From an uncultured Corynebacterium sp. (GTDB lineage: Bacteria > Actinomycetota > Actinomycetes > Mycobacteriales > Mycobacteriaceae): DNA of 16,039 nt. Location: NCBI GenBank assembly GCA_945631445.1, contig CALZCR010000007.1, forward strand, positions 1 to 16,039, in the 5' to 3' direction. The stretch's first letter is position 1. Every line of letters begins with the position of its first letter. Under the pieces are notes generated by a model that was not told the origin of the DNA, ran no database searches, and saw nothing but the letters and a program-made list of their open reading frames with translations. This document shows positions 7,795 to 14,725 of this stretch, in pieces. The position numbers were made by a program, and so were the translations under genes.

Positions 7795-8694
7795 ATGGCG
7801 TGGTGGGGAAAGTCAGCGCGTTATTCCGGCGTGGCAGCCTTGGCCCTGACGCTGGGGCTCACGGCCGTAAGCTGCACGCAGCCCGCCCCGCGTGACAGTG
7901 AGACGGCGTCCATGACGGCGGTGGCCGCGCCGCCGCGTCAAGCTGCGGGCGACCCCGTGACACACCAACTGAGCACGTTGATACACCAGGTCGAGGACAC
8001 TCACGGCGGGGTGGCCGGAGTCGCGGTGGCCACCGGTCACGGGGTGGCGCACGGCGGCGATCCGGGCCGGTGGCACGCGTGGTCGACGGTGAAAGTCCCG
8101 ATCGCCGTGCTCGCAGCCAGGGAAGGATCCGATGAGGACGTCGACGTGGACACCCTCATCGAGGCCGCCATCGCCCGCTCGGAGAACCTGCCCGCGGCCG
8201 AGCTGTGGCAGTTGCTCGGCGGCGGGACCGCCGCCGCCCGTCAGCTCGAGGAGTTGCTCGCCCCCTACGGAGAAGTCGACGCGTTGTCGCTGGCCCGGGA
8301 GTTTATGCCGACCCCCATCGGGCTGATCGCCTGGCCGTTGGCGGGGCAAGCGGAATTTGCCTCCCATCTTCCCTGTTTGCCCGGTGCGGAGGAGGTCTAC
8401 CAAGCGATGGGGGAGATCGTGCCGTGGCAGGTAGACGGATTGGGCTCCATTGCGGGGATGCATTTCAAAGGGGGCTGGAGCGCAGAAGAGGACGTGGGAA
8501 AACGCACGTACACCTATCGACAGATGGGGGCGTTGGAGACCCCGGACGGGGTCATCGGCATGGCCGTGCTGGTTCATCCAGAGGATGGGGAGCATGCGAC
8601 GGCGGTGCAGATGGTGGATGATCTGGCTGAGGGGCTGGAGGAGATGGTTAAGACAGACGTGTTCTCCGCTGTAAAGGACTGCACGGCTGCCTGA
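7795..8694 (+). CDS. Lipoprotein with serine beta-lactamase/PBP-like domain
   Basis: A 299-residue exported protein. The N-terminus has Lys6 and Arg9, a hydrophobic core (SGVAALALTLGLTA) and a lipobox-like AVSC, with Cys27 as likely lipidation site, followed by a Ser/Thr/Pro-rich linker. The remainder shows the three serine beta-lactamase/penicillin-binding motifs in order and at class A spacing: S97-T-V-K100 (SxxK), S129-E-N131 (SxN) and K225-G-G227 (in place of KTG), then a strand-like YRQMGALETPDG. The class A Glu166 motif (ExxLN) was not found, so hydrolysis of beta-lactams is doubtful. A cell-wall peptidase/esterase or non-catalytic binding role is possible. Cys194 and Cys296 might form a disulfide. 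The ATG is used, but the nearest AAAGGA (7773-7778) is 16 nt away, so the start is less certain. It sits alone between uvrA and the infC promoter. Confidence 0.75.
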   Translation: MAWWGKSARYSGVAALALTLGLTAVSCTQPAPRDSETASMTAVAAPPRQAAGDPVTHQLSTLIHQVEDTHGGVAGVAVATGHGVAHGGDPGRWHAWSTVKVPIAVLAAREGSDEDVDVDTLIEAAIARSENLPAAELWQLLGGGTAAARQLEELLAPYGEVDALSLAREFMPTPIGLIAWPLAGQAEFASHLPCLPGAEEVYQAMGEIVPWQVDGLGSIAGMHFKGGWSAEEDVGKRTYTYRQMGALETPDGVIGMAVLVHPEDGEHATAVQMVDDLAEGLEEMVKTDVFSAVKDCTAA

Positions 8695-8695
8695 C

Positions 8696-8724
8696 TTGCT
8701 GTGCCAGGCATGTCTTGCTAAGGT
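8696..8724 (+). promoter_or_regulatory. Promoter of the infC-rpmI-rplT operon
   Basis: TTGCTG (8696-8701) and TAAGGT (8719-8724) are separated by exactly 17 nt, a good housekeeping-type arrangement. The expected transcription start is near 8731, giving an infC leader of about 240 nt. The -35 overlaps the end of the lipoprotein gene region (stop at 8692-8694). Confidence 0.65.
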
Positions 8725-8788
8725 AATCGCTACTACCACCCGAGTCGTCTTCAGGACATCGGGTCACAAGCGGAGAACATCCCACCCC

Positions 8789-8827
8789 ATGCCGCCGTCA
8801 GGCTGGTTCCGGGTAAAGGTCAGTTGA
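8789..8827 (+). CDS. Possible 12-codon leader peptide upstream of infC
   Basis: ATG at 8789 opens a reading frame MPPSGWFRVKVS ending at TGA (8825-8827). GGAG (8772-8775) lies 13 nt upstream, which is long for a ribosome binding site. The stop falls in the 5' arm of the P2 hairpin, so a translating ribosome would open that hairpin. No run of regulatory codons is present. It may be a chance ORF. Confidence 0.2.
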   Translation: MPPSGWFRVKVS

Positions 8828-8863
8828 GAAGGCTATCCGCCTTCATTGACTGATGTGGCATTT

Positions 8864-8896
8864 CCGCGTGCACCCTCCCAGGTGCCGCGGTTTTTT
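8864..8896 (+). terminator. Intrinsic terminator in the infC leader
   Basis: CCGCG-t-GCACC (8864-8874), loop CTCCCA, and GGTGCCGCGG (8881-8890) form a 10-bp GC-rich stem with one bulged T, followed immediately by T6 (8891-8896). It is a textbook intrinsic terminator. It sits about 150 nt downstream of the operon promoter and 71 nt before the infC start, the position of an attenuator. Alternatively it ends transcription from the lipoprotein gene. Confidence 0.8.
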
Positions 8897-8967
8897 GCTG
8901 CAGGGGGTGAACCTCGCATGTGACGCGGTAGCGAATCACTGCACACTGCTAATTTGAGGAGCCCCAC

Positions 8968-9492
8968 ATCAGCGCTGAAGCTCGCATTAATGAGCGAATC
9001 CGTGTTCCGGAGGTCCGTTTGATCGGCCCGTCCGGCGAACAGGTAGGCGTCGTCCGTACCGATGACGCACGCAAGGTCGCCTACGAGGCGAATCTCGATC
9101 TCGTCGAGGTCGCCCCGAACGCCAAGCCGCCCGTCGCCAAGATCATGGATTACGGAAAGTACAAGTACGAGCAGGCCCAGAAGGCCCGTGAGTCGCGTAA
9201 GAATCAGCAGCAGACCGTGGTCAAGGAGCAGAAGTTCCGTCCCAAGATCGACGATCACGATTATGAGACGAAGAAGAACAATGTGATCCGCTTCCTGGAG
9301 AAGGGCAACAAGGTCAAGGTCACCATCATGTTCCGCGGCCGCGAGCAGTCTCGCCCGGAGCTGGGCTTCCGACTGCTGGATCGTCTTGCCGAAGAGATCG
9401 CCGAGTTCGGCGTCGTCGAGAACAAGCCGAAGCAGGACGGCCGCAACATGACGATGGTCGTCGGCCCGGTCCGCGGCAAGGGCAAAAAGTAG
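8968..9492 (+). CDS. infC: Translation initiation factor IF-3, probable AUC start
   Basis: IF3 binds the 30S subunit and checks start-codon and initiator-tRNA pairing. The 174-residue product has the conserved N-terminal domain ([17 protein letters not shown]), the linker helix rich in Lys/Arg/Gln ([19 protein letters not shown]) and the C-terminal domain ([17 protein letters not shown], ending [19 protein letters not shown]). The reading frame is open only from a TAA at 8950-8952. Before a TTG at 9019 there is no ATG, GTG or TTG in frame, and starting at that TTG would delete the conserved first 17 residues. GAGGAG (8956-8961) sits 6 nt before ATC (8968), making AUC the likely start; ATT at 8986 has no such site. 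E. coli infC likewise uses a rare start (AUU), by which IF3 represses its own synthesis. First gene of infC-rpmI-rplT. Confidence 0.92.
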   Translation: MSAEARINERIRVPEVRLIGPSGEQVGVVRTDDARKVAYEANLDLVEVAPNAKPPVAKIMDYGKYKYEQAQKARESRKNQQQTVVKEQKFRPKIDDHDYETKKNNVIRFLEKGNKVKVTIMFRGREQSRPELGFRLLDRLAEEIAEFGVVENKPKQDGRNMTMVVGPVRGKGKK

Positions 9493-9538
9493 ATCAGACA
9501 ACCGTCAACCGCTATTCGGGAATAAGGACTTATCACCC

Positions 9539-9733
9539 ATGAAGCAGAAGACCCACAAGGGCACCGCTAAGCGCATCAAGGTCACCGGTTCCGGCAAGCT
9601 GCGTCGCGAGCAGGCCAACCGTCGTCACCTGCTGGAGGGCAAGCCGTCCACCCGCACCCGTCGCCTGAAGGGCACCAAGGACGTCTCCCCGGCAGACACC
9701 AAGCGCATGAAGCGTCTCCTCGGCCGGGCATAA
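9539..9733 (+). CDS. rpmI: 50S ribosomal protein L35 (bL35)
   Basis: A 64-residue, strongly basic protein of standard length for bL35. It opens with the family hallmark [20 protein letters not shown] and has the conserved [19 protein letters not shown] segment. The ATG is preceded by AAGGA (9524-9528) at 10-nt spacing. It lies 46 nt after infC and 49 nt before rplT, on the same strand and in the standard bacterial order, so it is co-transcribed from the promoter upstream of infC. No internal terminator is visible on either side. Confidence 0.97.
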   Translation: MKQKTHKGTAKRIKVTGSGKLRREQANRRHLLEGKPSTRTRRLKGTKDVSPADTKRMKRLLGRA

Positions 9734-9782
9734 GAACGCCTGTCCGTCCAGAAAAACCTCAACGAAATAAGGAAGATACACA

Positions 9783-10166
9783 ATGGCACGTGTCAAGCGT
9801 TCTGTTAACGCCAAGAAGAAGCGCCGCGCGATTCTGAAGTCCGCCAAGGGCTACCGCGGTCAGCGCTCCCGCCTGTACCGTAAGGCCAAGGAGCAGTGGC
9901 TGCACTCCATGACCTACGCTTACCGCGACCGCCGTAAGCGTAAGGCAGAGTTCCGCAAGCTGTGGATCCAGCGTATCAACGCCGCTGCCCGCATGAACGA
10001 CATCACGTACAACCGTCTGATCCACGGCCTGAAGCTGGCCGAGATTGATGTCGACCGCAAGATCCTCGCGGACCTGGCCGTCAACGACTTCGCCACCTTC
10101 TCCGCACTGTGCGAGGCCGCCAAGGCTGCCCTGCCGGAGGACGTCAACGCACCGAAGGCCGCCTAA
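9783..10166 (+). CDS. rplT: 50S ribosomal protein L20 (bL20)
   Basis: A 127-residue early-assembly 23S rRNA-binding protein of the large subunit. The basic N-terminal extension ([19 protein letters not shown], then [18 protein letters not shown]) and the globular part ([40 protein letters not shown]) are characteristic. The C-terminus adds a short Pro/Ala tail beyond the usual end. The start is supported by AAGGA (9769-9773). It is the last gene of the infC operon and is followed by a very strong intrinsic terminator. In several bacteria L20 represses its own operon by binding the leader or an intergenic mRNA site; whether it does so here cannot be told from this sequence. Confidence 0.97.
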   Translation: MARVKRSVNAKKKRRAILKSAKGYRGQRSRLYRKAKEQWLHSMTYAYRDRRKRKAEFRKLWIQRINAAARMNDITYNRLIHGLKLAEIDVDRKILADLAVNDFATFSALCEAAKAALPEDVNAPKAA

Positions 10167-10193
10167 GCAGCCTTCGCACTTCGACGCGCATCA

Positions 10194-10238
10194 CCGTCGG
10201 CGCCCCTGTTAGGCAGGGGCGCCGACGGTTTTCTTTTT
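10194..10238 (+). terminator. Strong intrinsic terminator of the infC-rpmI-rplT operon
   Basis: Arms at 10194-10208 and 10214-10228 (CCGTCGGCGCCCCTG and its complement) form a perfect 15-bp GC-rich stem with a 5-nt loop (TTAGG), followed by TTTTCTTTTT (10229-10238). It lies 28 nt past the rplT stop. Confidence 0.95.
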
Positions 10239-10271
10239 CCGGAGCCTGCCGGCACACGCCGCAGAACCGAA

Positions 10272-10310
10272 GCCGGGCCCGGGAGGATGGTCTTTCCTCC
10301 CGGGCCCGGC
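10272..10310 (-). terminator. Perfect 16-bp hairpin after putA, probable terminator
   Basis: GCCGGGCCCGGGAGGA (10272-10287) and its exact complement (10295-10310) enclose a 7-nt loop. On the minus strand it lies 20 nt past the putA stop and is followed by TTCGGTTCTG, only weakly T-rich. A small TCTCCC/GGGAGA hairpin (10316-10321 with 10325-10330) sits between it and the stop codon. It probably ends putA transcription. Confidence 0.65.
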
Positions 10311-10330
10311 GTCGGTCTCCCCGTGGGAGA

Positions 10331-13300
10331 TCAGAAGCGGGTCATCGGCTCCCGAATGATGCCGAACCGGTGAGTCGTGGTGCTCACCGTCTGCTCCAGC
10401 AGCCAAGGAAGCAGCTCACGTCGGCCGTCGGCCAATACCGGGGAGTCCATGATCACCGAATCAGATTCGACGGCCGCCTCATACAGAGCGTCATCGACCG
10501 CACCGACGGTGCGCACCCGGGCATTGTCCCGTTCCGTCACCAGGCGCGCGAAGTCCTCGTCCGGCATGTTCTCCGCGAAGGAGAACTCTTCCGCCACGCC
10601 GGGCCGTGCGGTGAAACGGACCGGAGAGCCGGTGCGGGCGGCCGCCAGCAGCAGACGATAGACGTCGCGGCGGGCGGCGCCTTCGCCGATACGCACGAGC
10701 AGCGGCTCCAATAGCGGCAGGTAGCGGAAGATGTTCGTCTCATAACGCAGGCCGGTGCGGTCGTGCTCACGGCCGAACTCGGTGTCCCAGGCGTGCTGGT
10801 CAAGTTCCGCCGCGCGCCACAACCACGCCCGGTCCTCCTCGTCGAGTTCTCCGGCCCAGCTCTCTAGCATCCGGTTGATCTTTGGCTGCACGCTGACCTC
10901 CGGGGAGGCGAGGGCGTCGTTGTCGACCCAGGTGCCGAAGGTGCCGACGTAGTTCGGGCCGCCAGCCTTCGCGCCCGGCCCGATCGCCGAATTCTTCCAG
11001 CCGCCGAAGGACTGGCGCTGCACGATCGCACCGGTGATGCCGCGGTTGACGTAGGCGTTGCCCACCTCCACGTGCTCACGCCAGTAGGCGATCTCGTCGG
11101 TGTCCAGGGTGTGGATGCCGCCGGTCAGTCCGAAACCGGTCTGGTTCTGCCATTCGACGGCCTCTTCGAGGGTGTCGGCGTACATGATGCCCAGGACGGG
11201 TCCGAAGCACTCGGTTTGGTGGTACCAGGAACCCGGCTGCACGTTGTCGCGCACGCCGGGGGACCACAACGTGCCCTCCTCGTCGAGCTGCTTCGGCTCG
11301 ATCAACCATTCCTCGCCGGGCTCCAGGGTGGTCAACCCCTTCTTCAGTTTCTCGCCGGGCGGCTCAATGAGCCCGTTCATGCGGGTGGAGACGTCGATGC
11401 CGCGCCCGATCTTCAGGGTGCGCACTGCGTCGTAGAGCTGGGTGCGCAGCCTCTTCGACTTGCCGGCCGGACCGACGAAGATGACCAGGGAAGAAGCGGA
11501 ACACTTCTGGCCGGCGTGCCCGAAGGCCGAGTCGACCAGGTCGTCGATCGCCAGATCCGGGTCACAGGAGGCGGTGATGATCAGGGCGTTCTTGCCGGAG
11601 GTCTCCGCAGAAATCGACATCTGCGGGTCCCAAGAACGAAACAGCCGGGCAGTTTCCGAAGCGCCGGTCAGGATGACGTGATCGACCCTGGGGTGCGACA
11701 TCAGCCGCTTGCCGGCCTCGCCCTCGTCCGCGCGGACTAACTGTACCAGATCCGGGTCTTCACCGGCGGCGGCCAGCCCGTCACGGATGGCGTCGACGGC
11801 GACCTCGGCGCAACGCACCACCTGGGGCGCGGGCTTGATGATCACGGCGCTGCCGGCGGCCAACGACGCCAACACGCCTCCGACCGGGATGGCGACGGGG
11901 AAGTTCCAGGGCGGAGTCACCACCACCAGCCCCTCCGGCACGAAAGTGGAGTAACCGGTGCCCAAGGCACGTGCGGATTCCGCGTAGTAGGTGGCGAAGT
12001 CCACGGCCTCCGAGACCTCGACGTCGGCCTGGGCGATGGCCTTGTCCGCTTCCCAGGCCATGGCGGAGATCAATTCCTGCCGCCGATTCGCCAGCGACTC
12101 GGCGATGACGTCCAAGACATCCGCGCGGTCTTCGCTGGCGGTGGCTCCCCAGGCGACGGCCAGCTCACGGGCCTTGTCGACGCTGGCGTCCACCTTCTCC
12201 GGATCAGAGACCTCTGGCGCCGACGCCGGCCCGGGGTCCGTGCTCAGAGCTTCCACCCCCCACCGACGGTTGGCCACCAGGGCGGGGTCGGTGTCCGGCT
12301 CGTTGCGGAATCGACCGGGGCGGGTACCGGAACCGAGCCCCGAGTCGATCTCCCGGTTCTGCCGCCGCTGCGGTTTCGTGGACACCTCCCGGCGATCGGC
12401 GACCGCCGAGCGGAAGCGCTCCTCCTGGTCGTCCATCGCCCGCTCGCCGGCGTCGCCGACGGTGAACAACGCGTGCAGGAAGTTTTCGTCCGCGCTGTTT
12501 TCCTCGAGGCGGCGCACCAAATAGCTGACGGCGACGTCAAAATCGGTGGCGGCCACGACGGGGGTGTAGAGGATCAGGTTGGGGAACGAGTCTTTGACCG
12601 CCCGTGCCTGGGCGGGGGCCATGCCCTGCAGCATTTCGGCGTCGACGAGCTCCATGACGCCGCGACGCTCCGCGATCTCTTTGGCGGCGGCCAGGGAATA
12701 CAGGTTGTGGCTGGCGACGCCGAGACGGACCGCGCCCAGATTCTCCGGGACCAGGACATGATCGAGCAGGCGCAGATAGTTGGCGTCGACCTCAGCCTTG
12801 GTGTCGTAGGGGGCCTGCTTCCACCCGTGGACTTCGGCCTCGGCCTTCTCCATGGACAGGTTCGCGCCCTTGACCAGACGGATCTTGATCGGGGCCCCGC
12901 CCGCGGCGACGCGGGCACGGCCGAACTCCGCCAACTCTTGCAGCGCGGCAAAGGAGTCCGGCAGGTAGGCCTGGAGCACGATGCCGGTCTCGTAGTCGTG
13001 GAACTCTTCTTCGCCGAGCAGCTCCGTGAACAACCGGATGGTCATCCGCAGATCCTTGTATTCCTCCATGTCGAGGTTGATGAACACCCGCGGGCTCTGC
13101 TTGATGGCGGCCCGGTAGAGGGGACGCAGCTGTTCTTTCAACCGCTCCACGTTGCCGTCGACGTCCCACGGGTTGAGCTGGGCGCACAGCGACGTCGCCT
13201 TGACGGAGACGTACGTGACGCGGGGGTTTTCGATGAGCTCGAGCGTGCGCCGGGCGCGATCCGCGGCCTCGTCATCGCCCAAGACCGCTTCGCCCAAGAG

Positions 13301-13735
13301 GTTCAGGTTGAGTTCCTCCCCTTTTTCCGCCGCCTCCTCCAGCAAGGAGTTCAACGTCGAGCCCTCGGAATCGAGGACCAGGTGGCCGACGAGCTGGCGC
13401 ATGCGCTTGCGGGCGGCGGGCATGACGACCTGCGGGATCACCCCGGCCAGCTTGGTGCCCGCGTTGAGCAGGAGCCGGTCGATCCCGCTGAGAAAAGCCG
13501 GTGCCTCCGGGACCTTGCTCAACGCCTGCGCCGCCGTCTGATTGTCTTCCGGACGGGCGACGCGGTCCACGAAATCCATCGTGAAATCGACGCCGGCGGG
13601 ATCCTGCATCAGCTGTCCCAGCATCTGCGCGGCCTCGTCCTGCTCGCCTTCGGTGGCGGCGAGCCATGCACGTGCCTGCTTCACAACCGCGTCAACGGAA
13701 TCATCCAGCGTGGTGTCTGGGGTCTGGGTTGTCAT
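10331..13735 (-). CDS. putA: Bifunctional proline dehydrogenase / delta-1-pyrroline-5-carboxylate dehydrogenase
   Basis: A 1134-residue enzyme that oxidises proline to glutamate in two steps. The FAD-dependent proline dehydrogenase barrel occupies roughly residues 90-440, with YVSVKATSLCAQLNPWD, INLDMEEYKDLRMT, IRLVKGANLSMEKAE, LGVASHNLYS and LQGMAPAQ. An aldehyde dehydrogenase domain follows, with TPPWNFPVAIPVGG, general-base Glu711 (AETSGKNA) and catalytic Cys745 (GHAGQKCSASS). A C-terminal region of about 190 residues follows, as in long actinobacterial PutA. The N-terminus has no ribbon-helix-helix DNA-binding domain, so it is not the trifunctional autorepressor of enterobacteria. The ATG at 13735 has GAGGAGG 9 nt upstream. 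A longer reading to 14119 overlaps the divergent methyltransferase gene and is rejected. Monocistronic: convergent with rplT, divergent from the methyltransferase gene. Confidence 0.96.
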   Translation of the reverse strand: MTTQTPDTTLDDSVDAVVKQARAWLAATEGEQDEAAQMLGQLMQDPAGVDFTMDFVDRVARPEDNQTAAQALSKVPEAPAFLSGIDRLLLNAGTKLAGVIPQVVMPAARKRMRQLVGHLVLDSEGSTLNSLLEEAAEKGEELNLNLLGEAVLGDDEAADRARRTLELIENPRVTYVSVKATSLCAQLNPWDVDGNVERLKEQLRPLYRAAIKQSPRVFINLDMEEYKDLRMTIRLFTELLGEEEFHDYETGIVLQAYLPDSFAALQELAEFGRARVAAGGAPIKIRLVKGANLSMEKAEAEVHGWKQAPYDTKAEVDANYLRLLDHVLVPENLGAVRLGVASHNLYSLAAAKEIAERRGVMELVDAEMLQGMAPAQARAVKDSFPNLILYTPVVAATDFDVAVSYLVRRLEENSADENFLHALFTVGDAGERAMDDQEERFRSAVADRREVSTKPQRRQNREIDSGLGSGTRPGRFRNEPDTDPALVANRRWGVEALSTDPGPASAPEVSDPEKVDASVDKARELAVAWGATASEDRADVLDVIAESLANRRQELISAMAWEADKAIAQADVEVSEAVDFATYYAESARALGTGYSTFVPEGLVVVTPPWNFPVAIPVGGVLASLAAGSAVIIKPAPQVVRCAEVAVDAIRDGLAAAGEDPDLVQLVRADEGEAGKRLMSHPRVDHVILTGASETARLFRSWDPQMSISAETSGKNALIITASCDPDLAIDDLVDSAFGHAGQKCSASSLVIFVGPAGKSKRLRTQLYDAVRTLKIGRGIDVSTRMNGLIEPPGEKLKKGLTTLEPGEEWLIEPKQLDEEGTLWSPGVRDNVQPGSWYHQTECFGPVLGIMYADTLEEAVEWQNQTGFGLTGGIHTLDTDEIAYWREHVEVGNAYVNRGITGAIVQRQSFGGWKNSAIGPGAKAGGPNYVGTFGTWVDNDALASPEVSVQPKINRMLESWAGELDEEDRAWLWRAAELDQHAWDTEFGREHDRTGLRYETNIFRYLPLLEPLLVRIGEGAARRDVYRLLLAAARTGSPVRFTARPGVAEEFSFAENMPDEDFARLVTERDNARVRTVGAVDDALYEAAVESDSVIMDSPVLADGRRELLPWLLEQTVSTTTHRFGIIREPMTRF

Positions 13736-13757
13736 GGCGTCCGCCTCCTCGGGTTTG

Positions 13758-13786
13758 TGGGGGCGGGGGTCATGCCCGCGCCCCCA
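13758..13786 (-). promoter_or_regulatory. GC-rich hairpin in the putA 5' UTR, next to the ribosome binding site
   Basis: TGGGGGCG (13758-13765) pairs with CGCCCCCA (13779-13786). Inside, GGG (13767-13769) pairs with CCC (13775-13777) around loop TCATG, after one G-G mismatch. On the putA mRNA the hairpin ends 8 nt before the GAGGAGG that precedes the putA start. It could affect translation or bind a regulator; its role is inferred from placement only. Confidence 0.45.
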
Positions 13787-13814
13787 AAATATGGCACGTT
13801 TAATTACCTCCGCC

Positions 13815-13820
13815 AGTGTA
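13815..13820 (-). promoter_or_regulatory. Candidate -10 of the putA promoter
   Basis: The minus-strand hexamer TACACT (13820 down to 13815) fits TANANT and lies about 80 nt upstream of the putA ATG, which would place the GC hairpin in the transcript. No convincing -35 is seen. TATTTT nearer the gene (13793 down to 13788) is an alternative but would start transcription within the hairpin. Confidence 0.3.
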
Positions 13821-13885
13821 TGGACTTGGCTGGTCCCTGTCTGCGCCTTCCGGATCTGGTACACCTGGCAGGGGGAGTGCGCTGA

Positions 13886-13891
13886 TAACCT
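13886..13891 (+). promoter_or_regulatory. Extended -10 of the methyltransferase gene (leaderless)
   Basis: TGA-TAACCT (13883-13891) is an extended -10 element (TGN-TANNNT). The ATG at 13899 begins 7 nt after it, which is where transcription should start. No Shine-Dalgarno precedes the ATG, so the mRNA is probably leaderless. Confidence 0.55.
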
Positions 13892-13898
13892 GACGCAT

Positions 13899-14720
13899 AT
13901 GAGCCTCGATTTTTCCCAGCCGTTCACGGAACGGACTCCGCGGGTGGTCAACGCCGCAAAACTGCTACGTTCCGCCGGACGTCGAAAAGCGGAACGGTTT
14001 CTCGTGGAGGGGGAGAACGCCGTCGACGCGGCGGTGTCCACCGGGTCGGCCACCGACTTGTTCGTGACGGAGCGGGCCGCGGAGCGGTTCCCCGACATCG
14101 TCACCGCCGCCGGGTACATGAACGTCTACACCCACGCCATCGATGAGAAAGCCGCCCGCGCTCTGACCGACACGGTGACCACGACCGGGCTGTTCGCGGT
14201 GTGCACGCCCGTGTTGTGGAGCGTCGGCAAGGCGCTGGGCAAAGCCCCGAAGTTGGTGACCGTCCCGGTGCAGACCTCCGAGCCGGGCAACGCCGGCACC
14301 CTCATGCGCGTCTCTGACGCGATGGGCGCCGACGCCGTGCTCTTCGCCGGGGAAACCGTCGACCCGCAGTCCGGCAAAGCCGCCCGCGCCTCGGCGGGGT
14401 CGTTGTTCCACGTCCCGGTCGCCCGCCACGCGGACGTCAACGACGTCCTCGGCCAGGTCCGCGCCAAGGGCCTGACCATCCTGGCCACCGCCGCCGACGG
14501 GGAAGTCGACCTCGACGATGCCGACGACCTGCTGGCGCGACCCACCGCCTGGCTCTTCGGCAATGAAGCCCACGGCCTCGGCGAGGAGCTGCTGGCGAAG
14601 GCGGACCACCGGGTGCGCGTGCCCATCCGCGGCCGTGCGGAATCGCTGAACCTGGCCACCGCCGCCGCCATCTGCCTCTACGAATCCGCCCGGGTCCAAT
14701 CCCGGGCGAAAGGAGAATAA
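13899..14720 (+). CDS. SpoU/TrmH-family RNA 2'-O-ribose methyltransferase
   Basis: A 273-residue SPOUT-fold, SAM-dependent enzyme. Residues ~15-95 form the small N-terminal substrate-binding domain (RSAGRRKAERFLVEGENAV). The catalytic domain carries the three SpoU motifs: SEPGNAGTLMRVSDAMGADA (Asn-Gly-Arg motif I, with Glu where many members have Asp), WLFGNEAHGL (motif II), and RVPIRGRAESLNLATAAAI (motif III, forming the knotted SAM site). The target is probably 23S rRNA by family and by its position next to pheS and near the ribosomal operon; the exact nucleotide is unknown. The ATG at 13899 gives the normal N-terminus. Upstream in-frame ATGs lie within the divergent putA gene or its promoter region and are rejected. 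Its stop codon is 5 nt before the next gene's start. Confidence 0.92.
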   Translation: MSLDFSQPFTERTPRVVNAAKLLRSAGRRKAERFLVEGENAVDAAVSTGSATDLFVTERAAERFPDIVTAAGYMNVYTHAIDEKAARALTDTVTTTGLFAVCTPVLWSVGKALGKAPKLVTVPVQTSEPGNAGTLMRVSDAMGADAVLFAGETVDPQSGKAARASAGSLFHVPVARHADVNDVLGQVRAKGLTILATAADGEVDLDDADDLLARPTAWLFGNEAHGLGEELLAKADHRVRVPIRGRAESLNLATAAAICLYESARVQSRAKGE

Positions 14721-14725
14721 ACAGG

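Larger units (their letters stand above)
8731..8967 (+). ncRNA. Structured infC operon leader (candidate attenuator)
   Basis: This 237-nt gene-free stretch holds several helices. P1 is ACCCGA/TCGGGT (8738-8743 with 8759-8764). P2 is a long hairpin at 8819-8854 (TCAGT/ACTGA and GAAGG/CCTTC joined by wobble pairs, loop CTATCCG). The terminator hairpin is at 8864-8890. A possible long-range helix ATGCCGC (8789-8795) with GTGGCAT (8855-8861) would enclose P2. The terminator lies before the coding region, so most transcripts could be stopped unless it is disrupted. L20- or IF3-linked leader control of this operon is known in other bacteria, but I do not recognise this leader as a catalogued family. 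Confidence 0.55.

Noticed and set aside
7813..8739. 308-codon minus-strand frame opposite the lipoprotein gene
   Set aside because: The + strand frame has a signal peptide, lipobox and SxxK/SxN/KGG motifs in order, while the antisense frame has none.
12473..13885. 470-codon open frame on the + strand opposite putA
   Set aside because: Composition is His/Arg/Gly-rich with no recognisable domain, it lies entirely antisense to the well-supported putA gene, and long antisense frames are expected in GC-rich coding DNA.
13542..13898. Extended methyltransferase frame beginning at 13542
   Set aside because: The extra 119 codons lie inside putA and the intergenic region. The family N-terminus begins at the ATG at 13899.
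13736..14119. Extended putA reading frame beginning at 14119
   Set aside because: It would overlap the divergent methyltransferase gene and its promoter. The ATG at 13735 has a good GAGGAGG and gives the expected PutA N-terminus.
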